The notes under the pieces are model-generated. The model worked only from the letters and a program-made list of their open reading frames with translations, was not told the DNA's origin and made no database searches. Shown one piece after another: positions 43,128 to 52,263 of a DNA stretch of 64,000 bases (the first letter of the stretch is position 1; each line of letters starts with the position of its first letter). The DNA lies in contig JADKCA010000001.1 of NCBI GenBank assembly GCA_016714795.1, forward strand, positions 186,001 to 250,000. The letters run 5' to 3'. The stretch is from Sphingomonadales bacterium. Lineage in GTDB: Bacteria; Pseudomonadota; Alphaproteobacteria; Sphingomonadales; Sphingomonadaceae. The position numbers were made by a program, and so were the translations under genes.

Positions 43128-44756
43128 ATGAGCATCGAGTTTGTAGCGCCCGAGATTGACGAACTCCGTCCGCGGATCAGCGTCATCGGCGTCGGCGGGG
43201 CAGGGGGCAACGCCATCGCCAACATGATCGCCAACAATGTGCAGGGTGTCGATTTCATCGTCGCGAATACCGATGCGCAGGCGCTCAACACCGCCACAGC
43301 AGATCGCCGCATCCAGCTGGGTCTCAAGATCACGCAGGGCCTCGGCGCAGGGTCTCGCCCCGAAATCGGTCGTGCAGCAGCCGAAGAAGCCCATGATCTC
43401 GTCGAAAAGGCACTGGATGGCGCACATATGTGCTTCATCGCAGCCGGTATGGGCGGCGGCACTGGCACAGGGGCCGCTCCGGTCATCGCCAAGGCCGCGC
43501 GCGACAAGGGCATCCTGACTGTCGGCGTTGTCACCAAGCCGTTCAGCTTTGAAGGTTCGCGCCGCATGAAGTCCGCAGAAGCGGGCATTGCCGAACTGCA
43601 AAAGCATGTCGATACGCTGATCGTTATCCCCAACCAGAATCTGTTCCTGATTGCCAACCCCTCCACCACCTTCAAGGAAGCCTTCCAGATGGCGGACGAG
43701 GTGCTGCAGCAGGGCGTGCGCGGTATCACTGATCTGATGATCATGCCGGGCCTGATCAATCTCGACTTTGCAGACGTCCGCTCGGTCATGGGTGAAATGG
43801 GCAAGGCCATGATGGGCACGGGCGAGGCCGAAGGCGAAAACCGCGCCATCGAAGCCGCTGAAAAGGCGATTGCCAACCCGCTGCTCGACGGTGTGTCGAT
43901 GCGCGGAGCCAAGGGCGTGATCGTGTCCATCATCGGCGGCGAAGACATGCGCCTGATGGAAGTTGATGAAGCGGCCAGCCACATCAAGGAACTGGTCGAT
44001 CCGGATGCAAACATCATCTGGGGTTCGGCGTTCAATCCCGATCTGGAAGGCAAGATCCGTGTGTCCGTGGTCGCCACCGGCATCGACGCCGAGGCTGCTG
44101 TTGCGCCAGAGCCCGCGCGCGTCTTCTCCTTCCCGGCGGCCAAGAAGCCGGTGGAAATCGAAGCGGAAGCGCCTGCACCCGTCGCTGAGGTCGCTGTCGC
44201 ACCGGAACCGGTTGTCGAAGTGGCCCAGCCCGCGCCTGTCGCTGCGCCGAAGCCTGCCATTTTCGAAGCGATCCCGGCCAAGTATGTGGAGTCGGCTGAC
44301 GTCGCGGAACCGGCTCCTGCTCCCGCACCGGTGCGTGTCTTCTCCGATAATGCCGCACCCGGCTTTTCGAGCATTCCGGTTTCGCTGACGCCGCCGGAAC
44401 CCGTTGCAGTTGCTCCGACGGTCGGTGAGGAATTGCTCCTCACGCCAGCGGCTGCCATTGAAGGCCCGATCGAAACCATTCCGGCGCTGCACAAAGCCAG
44501 CGAAGCCCCCAAGGCACCGGAGGGCGATGGCCTGTTCCGCGCTCGCGTTTTCTCTGACGATGCGCCCGCGCCGACGACGGTTGAGCCTGCTGCTGTCGAA
44601 GAAAAGCCTGCACCGCGCATCGCTCCGGCTGCGGCTGGCACGCTGTTCGAACGCATGTCGAACGTGGCCCGCACCATGGCGCGCGGCACGGATGCAACCG
44701 AAGCCAAAGACCCGCTCGACATTCCGCGTTTTCTGAACCGTCAGAACAACCAGTAA
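43128..44756 (+). CDS. ftsZ: Cell division protein FtsZ
   Basis: From the ATG at 43128 (GGGGAGA upstream) this is 542 residues. The tubulin-like GTPase domain covers residues about 1-320: VGGAGGNAIANM, the signature loop GMGGGTGTGAAPVIA, and NLDFADVRSVM (T7 loop region). A Pro/Ala/Val/Glu-rich linker of about 200 residues follows, and then the C-terminal peptide DIPRFLNRQNNQ, which binds FtsA and other partners. The long linker is usual for alphaproteobacteria. It is the last gene of the cluster, and a hairpin follows at 44791. Confidence 0.97.
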   Translation: MSIEFVAPEIDELRPRISVIGVGGAGGNAIANMIANNVQGVDFIVANTDAQALNTATADRRIQLGLKITQGLGAGSRPEIGRAAAEEAHDLVEKALDGAHMCFIAAGMGGGTGTGAAPVIAKAARDKGILTVGVVTKPFSFEGSRRMKSAEAGIAELQKHVDTLIVIPNQNLFLIANPSTTFKEAFQMADEVLQQGVRGITDLMIMPGLINLDFADVRSVMGEMGKAMMGTGEAEGENRAIEAAEKAIANPLLDGVSMRGAKGVIVSIIGGEDMRLMEVDEAASHIKELVDPDANIIWGSAFNPDLEGKIRVSVVATGIDAEAAVAPEPARVFSFPAAKKPVEIEAEAPAPVAEVAVAPEPVVEVAQPAPVAAPKPAIFEAIPAKYVESADVAEPAPAPAPVRVFSDNAAPGFSSIPVSLTPPEPVAVAPTVGEELLLTPAAAIEGPIETIPALHKASEAPKAPEGDGLFRARVFSDDAPAPTTVEPAAVEEKPAPRIAPAAAGTLFERMSNVARTMARGTDATEAKDPLDIPRFLNRQNNQ

Positions 44757-44790
44757 CTGCGGATCGGGCTTTCAGTCCGGACCAACATGC

Positions 44791-44826
44791 GGCTCCATCC
44801 CTTCGGATGGGGCCGTTTGGTCTTTT
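44791..44826 (+). terminator. Candidate intrinsic terminator after ftsZ
   Basis: GGCTCCATCC pairs with GGATGGGGCC across a CTTC loop (10 bp, one G-T), followed by GTTTGGTCTTTT. The T-tract is interrupted, so it may be only partly efficient. It lies 35 nt after the ftsZ stop. Confidence 0.55.
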
Positions 44827-44897
44827 GGCGGGCTCGCTCCGGCGAAACAGGCGGTCTGCGGACTTGCATTTTCGCAATTTTGCACCACTTGGACAAG

Positions 44898-47261
44898 ATG
44901 ATGTCGGTCGCACGCGCACATAGTCTCAAATTGCCTTTTCTGGCCATGATCCTTGCCGTTCCGTCCGCAGCGCTGGCGCAGCGGGCGGGCGAAGTGATGG
45001 TGCCGGGCGGGGTTATGCCCTCTGGCACATTGCCCGCGGTGCTCGGCCCTTCGGATACTTTGGCGCAAAATCTGCGCATTCTTGCGTCCAACCCGCGCGA
45101 TGTGACCGCGCTGACGCAGGCGGGCATCAGCGCGCTTGCGGTGGGCGATCCCAATGCTGCGTTGGGTTTTCTGGCGCGCGCGGAACAGCTTTCTCCGACC
45201 AACGGGCGCGTCAAGGCGGCGCTCGGCTCTGTCATGGTCATGATGGAGCGGCCCAATGATGCCTTGCCCTTTTTCCGTCAGGCCATGGCGCTCGGCATTC
45301 CGGAAGCCGTCTTTGCGGGGGACAGGGGATTGGCCTTTGACCTGCTGGGAGACCCGCGTGCGGCACAGCGTGACTATGCCATGGCGCTGCGGCAGGGGCG
45401 GGATGCGGAAACGGTGCGGAGAATGGCGCTCTCGCTGGGTATAACCGGCAACAAGGATCAGGCCCTGACAATGCTGGACCCGCTGATCCGCCAGCAAGAT
45501 CAGGCCGCTTGGCGCGCGCGGGCCTTTGTGCTGGCGATGACAGGGGACCAAAGGGGCGCGGACCGGATCATCCAGCAAGTGGCCCCGCCCGAAATGGTGG
45601 GCACCATGTCCAGCTTCCTGCGGCGTCTGCCGTCCTTGCCGATTGCAGCGCGCGCCAGTGCGGTCAATTTCGGGACGATGCCAACCAGCGGGCCAGCGTA
45701 TGCGGCGCAGGCCTCCACAAGCTCCATGCGGGCCATTCCCGTATCCATGACGGACACGCTGACGCATCAAGAGACTGTGGTGGCCAGTCCAGTGACGGCC
45801 TCGGACGAGAATAGCCGCAAATCCCGCCGAGCAAGCCGACGCAGGCCTGACCGCGATCTGGTCGCTGCGACAACTGCCCGCCCGGTGGTGGCAGAGCCGG
45901 CACCCGCATTTGATGATCGCACCGTCCGCGATGATCGGCGTGACCGTAAACCCCGGACGCGCGATGAAAAGGTTGCAGCGCTCAACGCGCTCTATGATCA
46001 GGCGCAGGCCAAGCCGACTTCTGCTGCACCGGCCACAGCTGCTGCGCCGCCCGTCGGGCGCGCTGCATCCGTCATGGACCCTGCCCGAACGGTCGCCATG
46101 GCCCCGTCCCGCCCTGTGGCAGAGCCACTGCCCACCCGCACCGAGGTGCCAGAGCCGGTCTTCGAAATCTCGAGCGCGCCTGTCGCCATTCCTGCTGCGC
46201 CGCGCCCGGTTGTTGTTGCCTCCCCTTCGCTGTCGGCCGCGTCGCCCGCCGCGACAGCGCTGACACGTCCGCCTGCCACAACGGCCACGCCTGTCCCGCC
46301 ACCAGTGGTTGCCAGAGCGCTGCCATCGCCGCCTGTGCCTGTGGCGACGACCCCGTCCTCGCCGCCGGTTGCAACAGGAACGGCGGCCCCGGCGCTTGTC
46401 GCTGCGGCTGTTCCCCCTGCCGCGCCAGCGCCTAAGCTTGAGCCCGTTGCGCAAGAAATCCGGCCAACGGTCGTTGCACCACCGCCGCCACTGCCGCCTG
46501 TATCGGCAGCACCGCTCGCCGCGACCACACCCGTGGGTGACATGGTGGCGACCAGCAGTCCGGTGCCTGCGCCTGCCTTGGTGCGGCCCGCTCCTGCATT
46601 CATGGGTCCGCCTGTGCCGGAAGGTGTTTCGCAAGCCGTTCCCGCTGCGGTCGTGGCCTCCGCGCCGCCGGTGCCGGTTGCGCCTGTTGCGATTGCCGAA
46701 CCCATTGCTGTGGCCCCGGTCGAAGCGATCACCCAGCCGGTTCCGGCTGCCCCGGATGCCGCACCAGCACCGGTTGAGGAAAAGGGTCTGGAGAGCTTGC
46801 TCGACGATCTGACGCCTGAAGCTGAGCGGCCTGCCGGTGCGGTGCTGGGAGATGCCGAATTTCGCCGGGCACGGGCTGCTGCCAAGAAAAGGGCTGATGC
46901 CGACGCCAAGGTGAAAGCTGCCGAAGAGGCGGAAGTGCTGGCCAAGAAGGAAGAGGAAGACGCCAAAAAGCGCGAACTCGCGAAGCACCCGGTGCGCTAT
47001 TGGGTGCAGGTGGGCACAGGCAATTCCAAGGGCGGGGCAGCCCCCACCATCCGCAAGGTGCGTGAACAGGCCGGGGAGACACTTTCCCGCTATGGCTCTG
47101 CCACCGTGCCGTGGAAGGCCACGCAGCGCCTTCTGGTTGGCCCGTTCGGCAGTGAAGCCGAAGCGAAGAAGGCTGTGAATGCACTCGCGAAGAAGGGTGT
47201 CAACGCCACCACCTTCGCCAGCAGCGCAGGGCAGGAAGTCAGCAAGCTGGCCACCAAGTGA
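44898..47261 (+). CDS. SPOR-domain protein with TPR-like repeats
   Basis: This 787-residue protein is read from the paired ATGs at 44898/44901. Residues 1-27 are a signal peptide (LAMILAVPSAALA). Residues about 50-200 contain TPR-like helices (LTQAGISALAVGDPNAALGF, DYAMALRQGRDAETVRRM). A very long Pro/Ala/Val-rich region follows (about 290-620), then a charged coiled-coil with Lys/Glu and the C-terminal SPOR domain (HPVRYWVQVGTGNSKGGA onward, about 705-780). SPOR domains bind denuded septal glycan, so it is probably a division-site periplasmic protein, which fits its place right after ftsZ. Confidence 0.85.
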   Translation: MMSVARAHSLKLPFLAMILAVPSAALAQRAGEVMVPGGVMPSGTLPAVLGPSDTLAQNLRILASNPRDVTALTQAGISALAVGDPNAALGFLARAEQLSPTNGRVKAALGSVMVMMERPNDALPFFRQAMALGIPEAVFAGDRGLAFDLLGDPRAAQRDYAMALRQGRDAETVRRMALSLGITGNKDQALTMLDPLIRQQDQAAWRARAFVLAMTGDQRGADRIIQQVAPPEMVGTMSSFLRRLPSLPIAARASAVNFGTMPTSGPAYAAQASTSSMRAIPVSMTDTLTHQETVVASPVTASDENSRKSRRASRRRPDRDLVAATTARPVVAEPAPAFDDRTVRDDRRDRKPRTRDEKVAALNALYDQAQAKPTSAAPATAAAPPVGRAASVMDPARTVAMAPSRPVAEPLPTRTEVPEPVFEISSAPVAIPAAPRPVVVASPSLSAASPAATALTRPPATTATPVPPPVVARALPSPPVPVATTPSSPPVATGTAAPALVAAAVPPAAPAPKLEPVAQEIRPTVVAPPPPLPPVSAAPLAATTPVGDMVATSSPVPAPALVRPAPAFMGPPVPEGVSQAVPAAVVASAPPVPVAPVAIAEPIAVAPVEAITQPVPAAPDAAPAPVEEKGLESLLDDLTPEAERPAGAVLGDAEFRRARAAAKKRADADAKVKAAEEAEVLAKKEEEDAKKRELAKHPVRYWVQVGTGNSKGGAAPTIRKVREQAGETLSRYGSATVPWKATQRLLVGPFGSEAEAKKAVNALAKKGVNATTFASSAGQEVSKLATK

Positions 47262-47283
47262 GTTTGCGCTTAAGGGCGGCGGG

Positions 47284-48453
47284 GTGAACCAGCCTCGCGC
47301 CTCTTTCGCTTGCCTGCCCGATGCCAGTCGCGGTCGTCTTCATGCTGAGCCGGACAAGGGCGCACGCGGCCCACGCACGGCCTTCCAGCGCGATCGGGAT
47401 CGGATCATCCATTCCATCTCCTTCCGGCGCCTGAAGCACAAGACGCAGGTGTTCGTGGCCCCGGATGGCGACCATGTCCGCACCCGGCTGACGCACAGTC
47501 TGGAAGTGGCGCAGATCGGCCGCACCATCGCGCGCACATTGGGGCTGGATGAGGATCTGACCGAGGCGCTGTGTCTGGCGCACGACATTGGCCACCCGCC
47601 CTTTGGCCATGCCGGGGAACGCGCGCTGGAAGAGGCGATGGCGGGCGCAGGGGGCTATGATCATAATGGCCACAGCCTGCGCGTGCTGATGCGGCTGGAA
47701 TGCCCCTATCCGTTGTGGGACGGGCTCAACCTCAGTTGGGAAACGCTCGAAGGTCTGGCCAAGCATAATGGCCCGATCTTCGCCCCCAACTGGGCGCTGG
47801 CAGAGGCAGACGCGGCCTTTCCGCTTGATCTGGCCAGCCATGCTTCTCTGGAGGCGCAGGTGGCTTCGATTGCGGACGACATTGCCTATGACAATCACGA
47901 CATTGATGATGGCGTGCGCGCAGGTCTGCTCGATTTCGACGAAGTGCTGGCGCTGCCGCACATCAAAGCCGTGTGGGACCGGGTGTGCGCCACCTATCCG
48001 GGTGCGGAGCCGCGCCGCCTGCGCGCGGAACTGATCCGCCAGAATATCGGCGAAATGGTGAATGACGTAATCGGGGCCACCCGCGCGCGGATCGCAGAGA
48101 CCGGCATCGAAACGGCGGCAGATGTGCGCGCCGCCGGGCGGCAGATTGGCGGCTTTTCAGCGGCGATGGCCGTCACGGAAAAGGCTCACAAGGCTTTCAT
48201 GTACGAGCGGCTCTATCACCATCCCTCGCAGCTGGTGGCGGCTGATGCGTGTCGCACGGTGATCTCCACCTTGTTTGCCGCCTATCAGGCAAACCCCGCG
48301 CTGCTCCCTGCGGAATGGCAGGCCGCAATGCCGGAAAGCGCCGTGGCGCGAATCCGCCACATTGCGGATTTCGTGGCAGGCATGACAGACCGCTACGCCA
48401 TTGCGCGCTTTCGTGAATTGGCCGGGCCGGTGGATTTGCCGGAGATTTTCTGA
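47284..48453 (+). CDS. Deoxyguanosinetriphosphate triphosphohydrolase-like protein
   Basis: This 389-residue HD-superfamily protein of the dGTPase type has a probable GTG start at 47284, with AAGG upstream. Metal-binding residues: H in RTRLTHSLEVAQIG and HD in CLAHDIGHPPFGHAGE, with a later ADDIAYDNHDIDDG supplying the last Asp. It follows RGPRTAFQRDRDRIIHS, the typical start of the family. It hydrolyses dNTPs to nucleoside and triphosphate, controlling dNTP pools. It starts 22 nt after the SPOR gene and so is probably co-transcribed. The start codon is uncertain. Confidence 0.92.
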   Translation: MNQPRASFACLPDASRGRLHAEPDKGARGPRTAFQRDRDRIIHSISFRRLKHKTQVFVAPDGDHVRTRLTHSLEVAQIGRTIARTLGLDEDLTEALCLAHDIGHPPFGHAGERALEEAMAGAGGYDHNGHSLRVLMRLECPYPLWDGLNLSWETLEGLAKHNGPIFAPNWALAEADAAFPLDLASHASLEAQVASIADDIAYDNHDIDDGVRAGLLDFDEVLALPHIKAVWDRVCATYPGAEPRRLRAELIRQNIGEMVNDVIGATRARIAETGIETAADVRAAGRQIGGFSAAMAVTEKAHKAFMYERLYHHPSQLVAADACRTVISTLFAAYQANPALLPAEWQAAMPESAVARIRHIADFVAGMTDRYAIARFRELAGPVDLPEIF

Positions 48454-48492
48454 GGCCCCCGCAAAACCACCTGTAGTGCGGAGCAATATGCC

Positions 48493-49134
48493 TTACCGCC
48501 CCAGAATCTTCCGTTCCCGCGCCACCCAGGTTGCAAAGGACGGGCGGGCGAGGATCGAGTCCACCCACGCATAGGTGCGCGGCCAGGCGCTCTTGTCCAC
48601 CGCGCAATTCGCATGGTCATAATTGATGAACATGGTGGCGACAGAGATGTCCGCCACGCTGATGCTGTTGCCGCACAGAAAGCCGCCGGCATCGGGCACC
48701 ACGCTTTCCAGATAATCGAGCAGCGGCGGAAGATCCTTGGTTTCGCCTTCCACGGCGAGCGCTTCATTGCCCTCCTGCTTGAGGAAAATTGGCGCGACGA
48801 TGCGATTGAAGAAGCATTTGAACACCACCATGCTCATCACGGTGTCGGCAAATTCCTCGAACCACACGGCGCGGGCGCGATCTTCAGGAGAGGCCGGGGT
48901 GAGCGACGGCGTCGGCTGCTTGACCTCCAGATAGGTGATGATTGCCGTCGAATCCGAAATGCGGAAATCGCCATCCTGAAAGCCGGGCATTTTCCCCAAG
49001 GGGCTCGCCGCCTTGAAGTCCGGATCGTCCGAACCAAGGCCGATATTGCGGACCTCCAGCTCGATGCCCTTTTCAGCGGCATAGACCAGAACCTTGCGGA
49101 CAAACGGGGAAAAATGGCTGCCGAACAGGATCAT
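48493..49134 (-). CDS. Glutathione S-transferase family protein
   Basis: This 213-residue protein is read from an ATG at 49134 behind AGGAGAG. It has an N-terminal thioredoxin-like domain (FGSHFSPFVRKVLVYAAEKG; PLGKMPGFQDGDFRISDSTAI with the cis-Pro and glutathione-binding Asp-Ser) and a C-terminal helical domain (ISVADISVATMFINY). It conjugates or reduces substrates with glutathione. The specific substrate is unknown. It is convergent with dgt and divergent from the DUF2339 gene. Confidence 0.9.
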   Translation of the reverse strand: MILFGSHFSPFVRKVLVYAAEKGIELEVRNIGLGSDDPDFKAASPLGKMPGFQDGDFRISDSTAIITYLEVKQPTPSLTPASPEDRARAVWFEEFADTVMSMVVFKCFFNRIVAPIFLKQEGNEALAVEGETKDLPPLLDYLESVVPDAGGFLCGNSISVADISVATMFINYDHANCAVDKSAWPRTYAWVDSILARPSFATWVARERKILGR

Positions 49135-49260
49135 GAAAGCTCTCCTCTTGTGTGAAGGCAGATGTTGCAGGTCTGGTTGCCGATTGCAACGCATCTTCAA
49201 TCTGCTTGACCTGTCCGGCTTTGCTGCCAGCATGGTTGCGCCTTTGGGGGGAGTTGCGTC

Positions 49261-52200
49261 TTGCTGTTTCTGTTCGTGATTGTTGTGGCCGGGGTTGGAG
49301 CGGCAATGCTCCTCAACCTTCAGAGTGAAGTGCTCCGCCAGCGCCGCGTGATGGAGCATATGCAGGACCGGCTCGACAGAATGGAGCGCGCGCCACGCCA
49401 GCCTTTGTCAGAGCCTGTCGTCGCGGCTGCTGTGGTGGCTGCAGAAGCCGCTCCCGCAGTTGAAACACCAGAGCCGGAGCCGGTCACGGCGCCGCCCATT
49501 GCTGCACCCGAACTGCCCAAAAACCGCAGCGACGCCCTGAAGCCTGCTGTGGTCCTCAACGCCGGACCATGGGAGAGCAGGACTGAAACCGTGGCAGACG
49601 CCGCATCCACGCCCAAGCCGGTCAAACCGCCTGTTCCCGCTGCGCCGCCCGCACCCGCACTCAGCTTGGGCGAGCGGTTCGAAGCATTGGTGGGGGGCAA
49701 GCTGCCCATCTGGATCGGCGCGATTGCGCTGGCATTCGCCGCCTTCTTCCTTGTCCGCTATTCCATCGAAACGGGTCTGCTTGGTCCCGCCGTCCGCTCC
49801 ACGATTGCGGGCCTTTTTGGTGTGGCGTTGCTGGGGGGCAGCGAATTTACACGAAACTGGACGCGCACGTCGGATGATCCGCGCATTCCGCAGGCGCTGG
49901 CCGGGGCGGGCATCGCCAGTCTTTATGGCACGCTCTACATGGCCGGGCAGCTTTACGGGTTGATCGGGCCGGTCACCGCCTTTGCGCTGATGGCTGCGGT
50001 CACGGTGGCCGCGCTCTATCTTTCGCTCCGCAATGGGCCGCCCACGGCGATATTGGGGCTGGTTGGCGGGTTTGCTGCGCCCTTCCTTGCCGATTCCGGC
50101 AGCGGGCAAATCGTGCCTGTGCTCATCTATCTGGGATTGCTGGTGGCCGGGCTGTTTGCACTCGCCATTCATCGCGGCTGGATGTGGCTGGCGCTGGCAG
50201 CAACGGGCGGCGGGCTGATCTGGTCCATGGCTTTGCTGTTCAGCAACCGGCTGGGTGGCGGGTTGGCGCTGGGGCTGTTCATCGCGGTGGTTGCAATTGT
50301 GGCGAGCCTCGCCATTCCCCGCACCGGCAAGGCGCACCGTGTGATCCAGCTGCTGCCCATGGCAGCGGGGCTGGTCCAGTTGATGATCCTCGCGCCTTTG
50401 GTGCAGTTCAGCCTGCAAGGCTGGATGCTCTATGGCCTGCTCTCTGCGGCCTGCCTGTTTCTGGGCTGGAAGCAGGTGCAGTTGCTACCCGCCTCTGCAC
50501 TGGCGCTGGCGCTCGTGTGCGTGCTGCTGTTGCAGGCGGGCGATGCCCAAAGCCCACTCGCGCCCGGTGCGGCGCTGGTGATGGCACTGCTGTTCGGCCT
50601 GCCCGGCCATGCGCTCGCGCTGAAGGACGAAGGCAAGCCATGGTGGGCGGGGATTGCGCTCGGTGCGACCGCCGGGCCGCTGGCGGCTTTGTGGGCAACA
50701 GGCCGATTGGGCGAGGCACTGGCCCCCGGCTGGCTGGCCGCTGCGGCGATTGCGGCCTCACTCAGCTGGCGCGGCCGGAGTGAGGCAGGACTGGCCCGAC
50801 GCGGCGGTGCAGCGCTGGCTGGCTTTGCCGTGTTCGTGGCCGCAGGCGATCTGCTTGATGATCTCTGGCTGCCGCTCACAGCGATGGTGGTGGCATGTGC
50901 GCTTGCTGCTTGGGGCCGCACTTGCGCTGATGGCCTGATCCGCCGCATGGCGATTGTCGCCGTCGCCATCGCCGCCATCGGCTGGACGATCCAGATCGGT
51001 CTGGATGAGCGCGGTCTGATCGGATCGGTGCTGGGCAGCGCGCCCATGCCCGACATGCTTCCGCTGCTCGCCCTCAGCGTGCTGCCGACCTTGGCCTTCG
51101 CGGGGCTGGCCTGGCTCAACCGGGGGCATAGGCTGGACGAAGCGTATCGCTGGCCTGCGCTGCTGGGCGTGGTGATGCTCGCCTTGCAGATTGTTCCGTC
51201 TGACTGGCACCCGGCTGCGGTTGCGGCCTTGGTGGGTGGCTTGATAGCTTCAAGACGGCCTGTGCCCTTGCCGCGCTTCGGCATGGAGGCGCTTGCGGGT
51301 ATTCTCGCACTGACGCTCTTCTCTCCGCTGCTGCCTTGGATCACGATTCTGGGGCAATCGTTGAGCTTCGTGGAAACAGCGCATTATGGTCTGTTGCCCG
51401 CACCCGTGCGCACGGCGGTGACATTGGGCGTGCCCTTGCTCATCATCGGCGGCGCTCTGGCGAGCCTGCGCCGTGCGCTGGCCACGCTCGCTGAAATGGG
51501 GCTGGGGGTGTTGGCTGCCGCTCTGGCTTCGGCGCTACTCTATTGGGGCCTCAAGCAACCCCTGCATATCGGCGATGCAGACCGCTTCCTGAGCTTTGGC
51601 TTTGTCGAACGGGCGCTCATCACGCAGATGTTCATGGCCGCGGCATGGGGCTTGGCGCGGCGCGGCGGGGATGTGCGCTGGGCGGCCATTCCGCTTGCCA
51701 TCGGGCTGGGGCGGTTCATCTGGTTCGATCTGTTTGGCCTCAATCCGGCTTTTGTCGCGCAGCAGGTGGGGGCGCTGCCGGTTCTAAATGTCGCTGTGCT
51801 GCACGCAGCGGCCGTCACGGCCTGGCTGTGGATTGGCGCGCGGCTGGCCGGGATGGATCGCTTTGCGCCATGGCTCAGACAGGCTGCGATTGCGGGGTCT
51901 CTCATCACCGTGCTCGCGCTGGTGCGCCAATGGTCTCAAGGCAGTGACATGAGCGGTCCCGTCCTCCCGCGCGGGGAGAATTACGGCTATTCTGCGGCGT
52001 TGCTGCTGCTCTCGATAGGGTGGCTGTGGCTGGGGATGAAGCAGCGTTGGGGCTGGCTGCGCATTGCCGGGCTGGCGCTGCTGACGGGGGTGACGCTCAA
52101 AGTGTTCCTGATCGACGCGGCGGCGCTGGAAGGCCTGCTGCGCGTCTTCTCCTTTCTGGGGCTGGGCGCGGCGCTCATCGGGATCGGCTGGGCCTATGGC

Positions 52201-52263
52201 CGGCTCAGCAAGGCTGCCGCTATTTCGGCCGGGGGTTTTGGAGAGCCGACAATACACCCCTGA
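49261..52263 (+). CDS. DUF2339 family polytopic membrane protein
   Basis: This protein of about 1000 residues starts at a TTG behind GGGGGAG. A short N-terminal membrane helix, a coiled coil (LQSEVLRQRRVMEHMQDRLDR) and a Pro/Ala linker to about residue 135 are followed by a domain start with LGERFEALVGGKLPIWIGAI, the usual DUF2339 motif. After that come more than twenty hydrophobic segments. The biochemical role of DUF2339 is unknown; such proteins are often linked with the cell envelope. The last 44 nt overlap the 3' end of trmJ on the other strand. Confidence 0.8.
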   Translation: MLFLFVIVVAGVGAAMLLNLQSEVLRQRRVMEHMQDRLDRMERAPRQPLSEPVVAAAVVAAEAAPAVETPEPEPVTAPPIAAPELPKNRSDALKPAVVLNAGPWESRTETVADAASTPKPVKPPVPAAPPAPALSLGERFEALVGGKLPIWIGAIALAFAAFFLVRYSIETGLLGPAVRSTIAGLFGVALLGGSEFTRNWTRTSDDPRIPQALAGAGIASLYGTLYMAGQLYGLIGPVTAFALMAAVTVAALYLSLRNGPPTAILGLVGGFAAPFLADSGSGQIVPVLIYLGLLVAGLFALAIHRGWMWLALAATGGGLIWSMALLFSNRLGGGLALGLFIAVVAIVASLAIPRTGKAHRVIQLLPMAAGLVQLMILAPLVQFSLQGWMLYGLLSAACLFLGWKQVQLLPASALALALVCVLLLQAGDAQSPLAPGAALVMALLFGLPGHALALKDEGKPWWAGIALGATAGPLAALWATGRLGEALAPGWLAAAAIAASLSWRGRSEAGLARRGGAALAGFAVFVAAGDLLDDLWLPLTAMVVACALAAWGRTCADGLIRRMAIVAVAIAAIGWTIQIGLDERGLIGSVLGSAPMPDMLPLLALSVLPTLAFAGLAWLNRGHRLDEAYRWPALLGVVMLALQIVPSDWHPAAVAALVGGLIASRRPVPLPRFGMEALAGILALTLFSPLLPWITILGQSLSFVETAHYGLLPAPVRTAVTLGVPLLIIGGALASLRRALATLAEMGLGVLAAALASALLYWGLKQPLHIGDADRFLSFGFVERALITQMFMAAAWGLARRGGDVRWAAIPLAIGLGRFIWFDLFGLNPAFVAQQVGALPVLNVAVLHAAAVTAWLWIGARLAGMDRFAPWLRQAAIAGSLITVLALVRQWSQGSDMSGPVLPRGENYGYSAALLLLSIGWLWLGMKQRWGWLRIAGLALLTGVTLKVFLIDAAALEGLLRVFSFLGLGAALIGIGWAYGRLSKAAAISAGGFGEPTIHP

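Noticed and set aside
42855..44722. Long frames (545 and 565 codons) antisense to ftsA/ftsZ
   Set aside because: They are typical GC-rich antisense open frames over ftsZ. No start signals or domains were seen.
44772..46988. 738-codon frame antisense to the SPOR gene
   Set aside because: The Arg/Gly-rich repetitive sequence comes from the complement of a Pro/Ala-rich linker.
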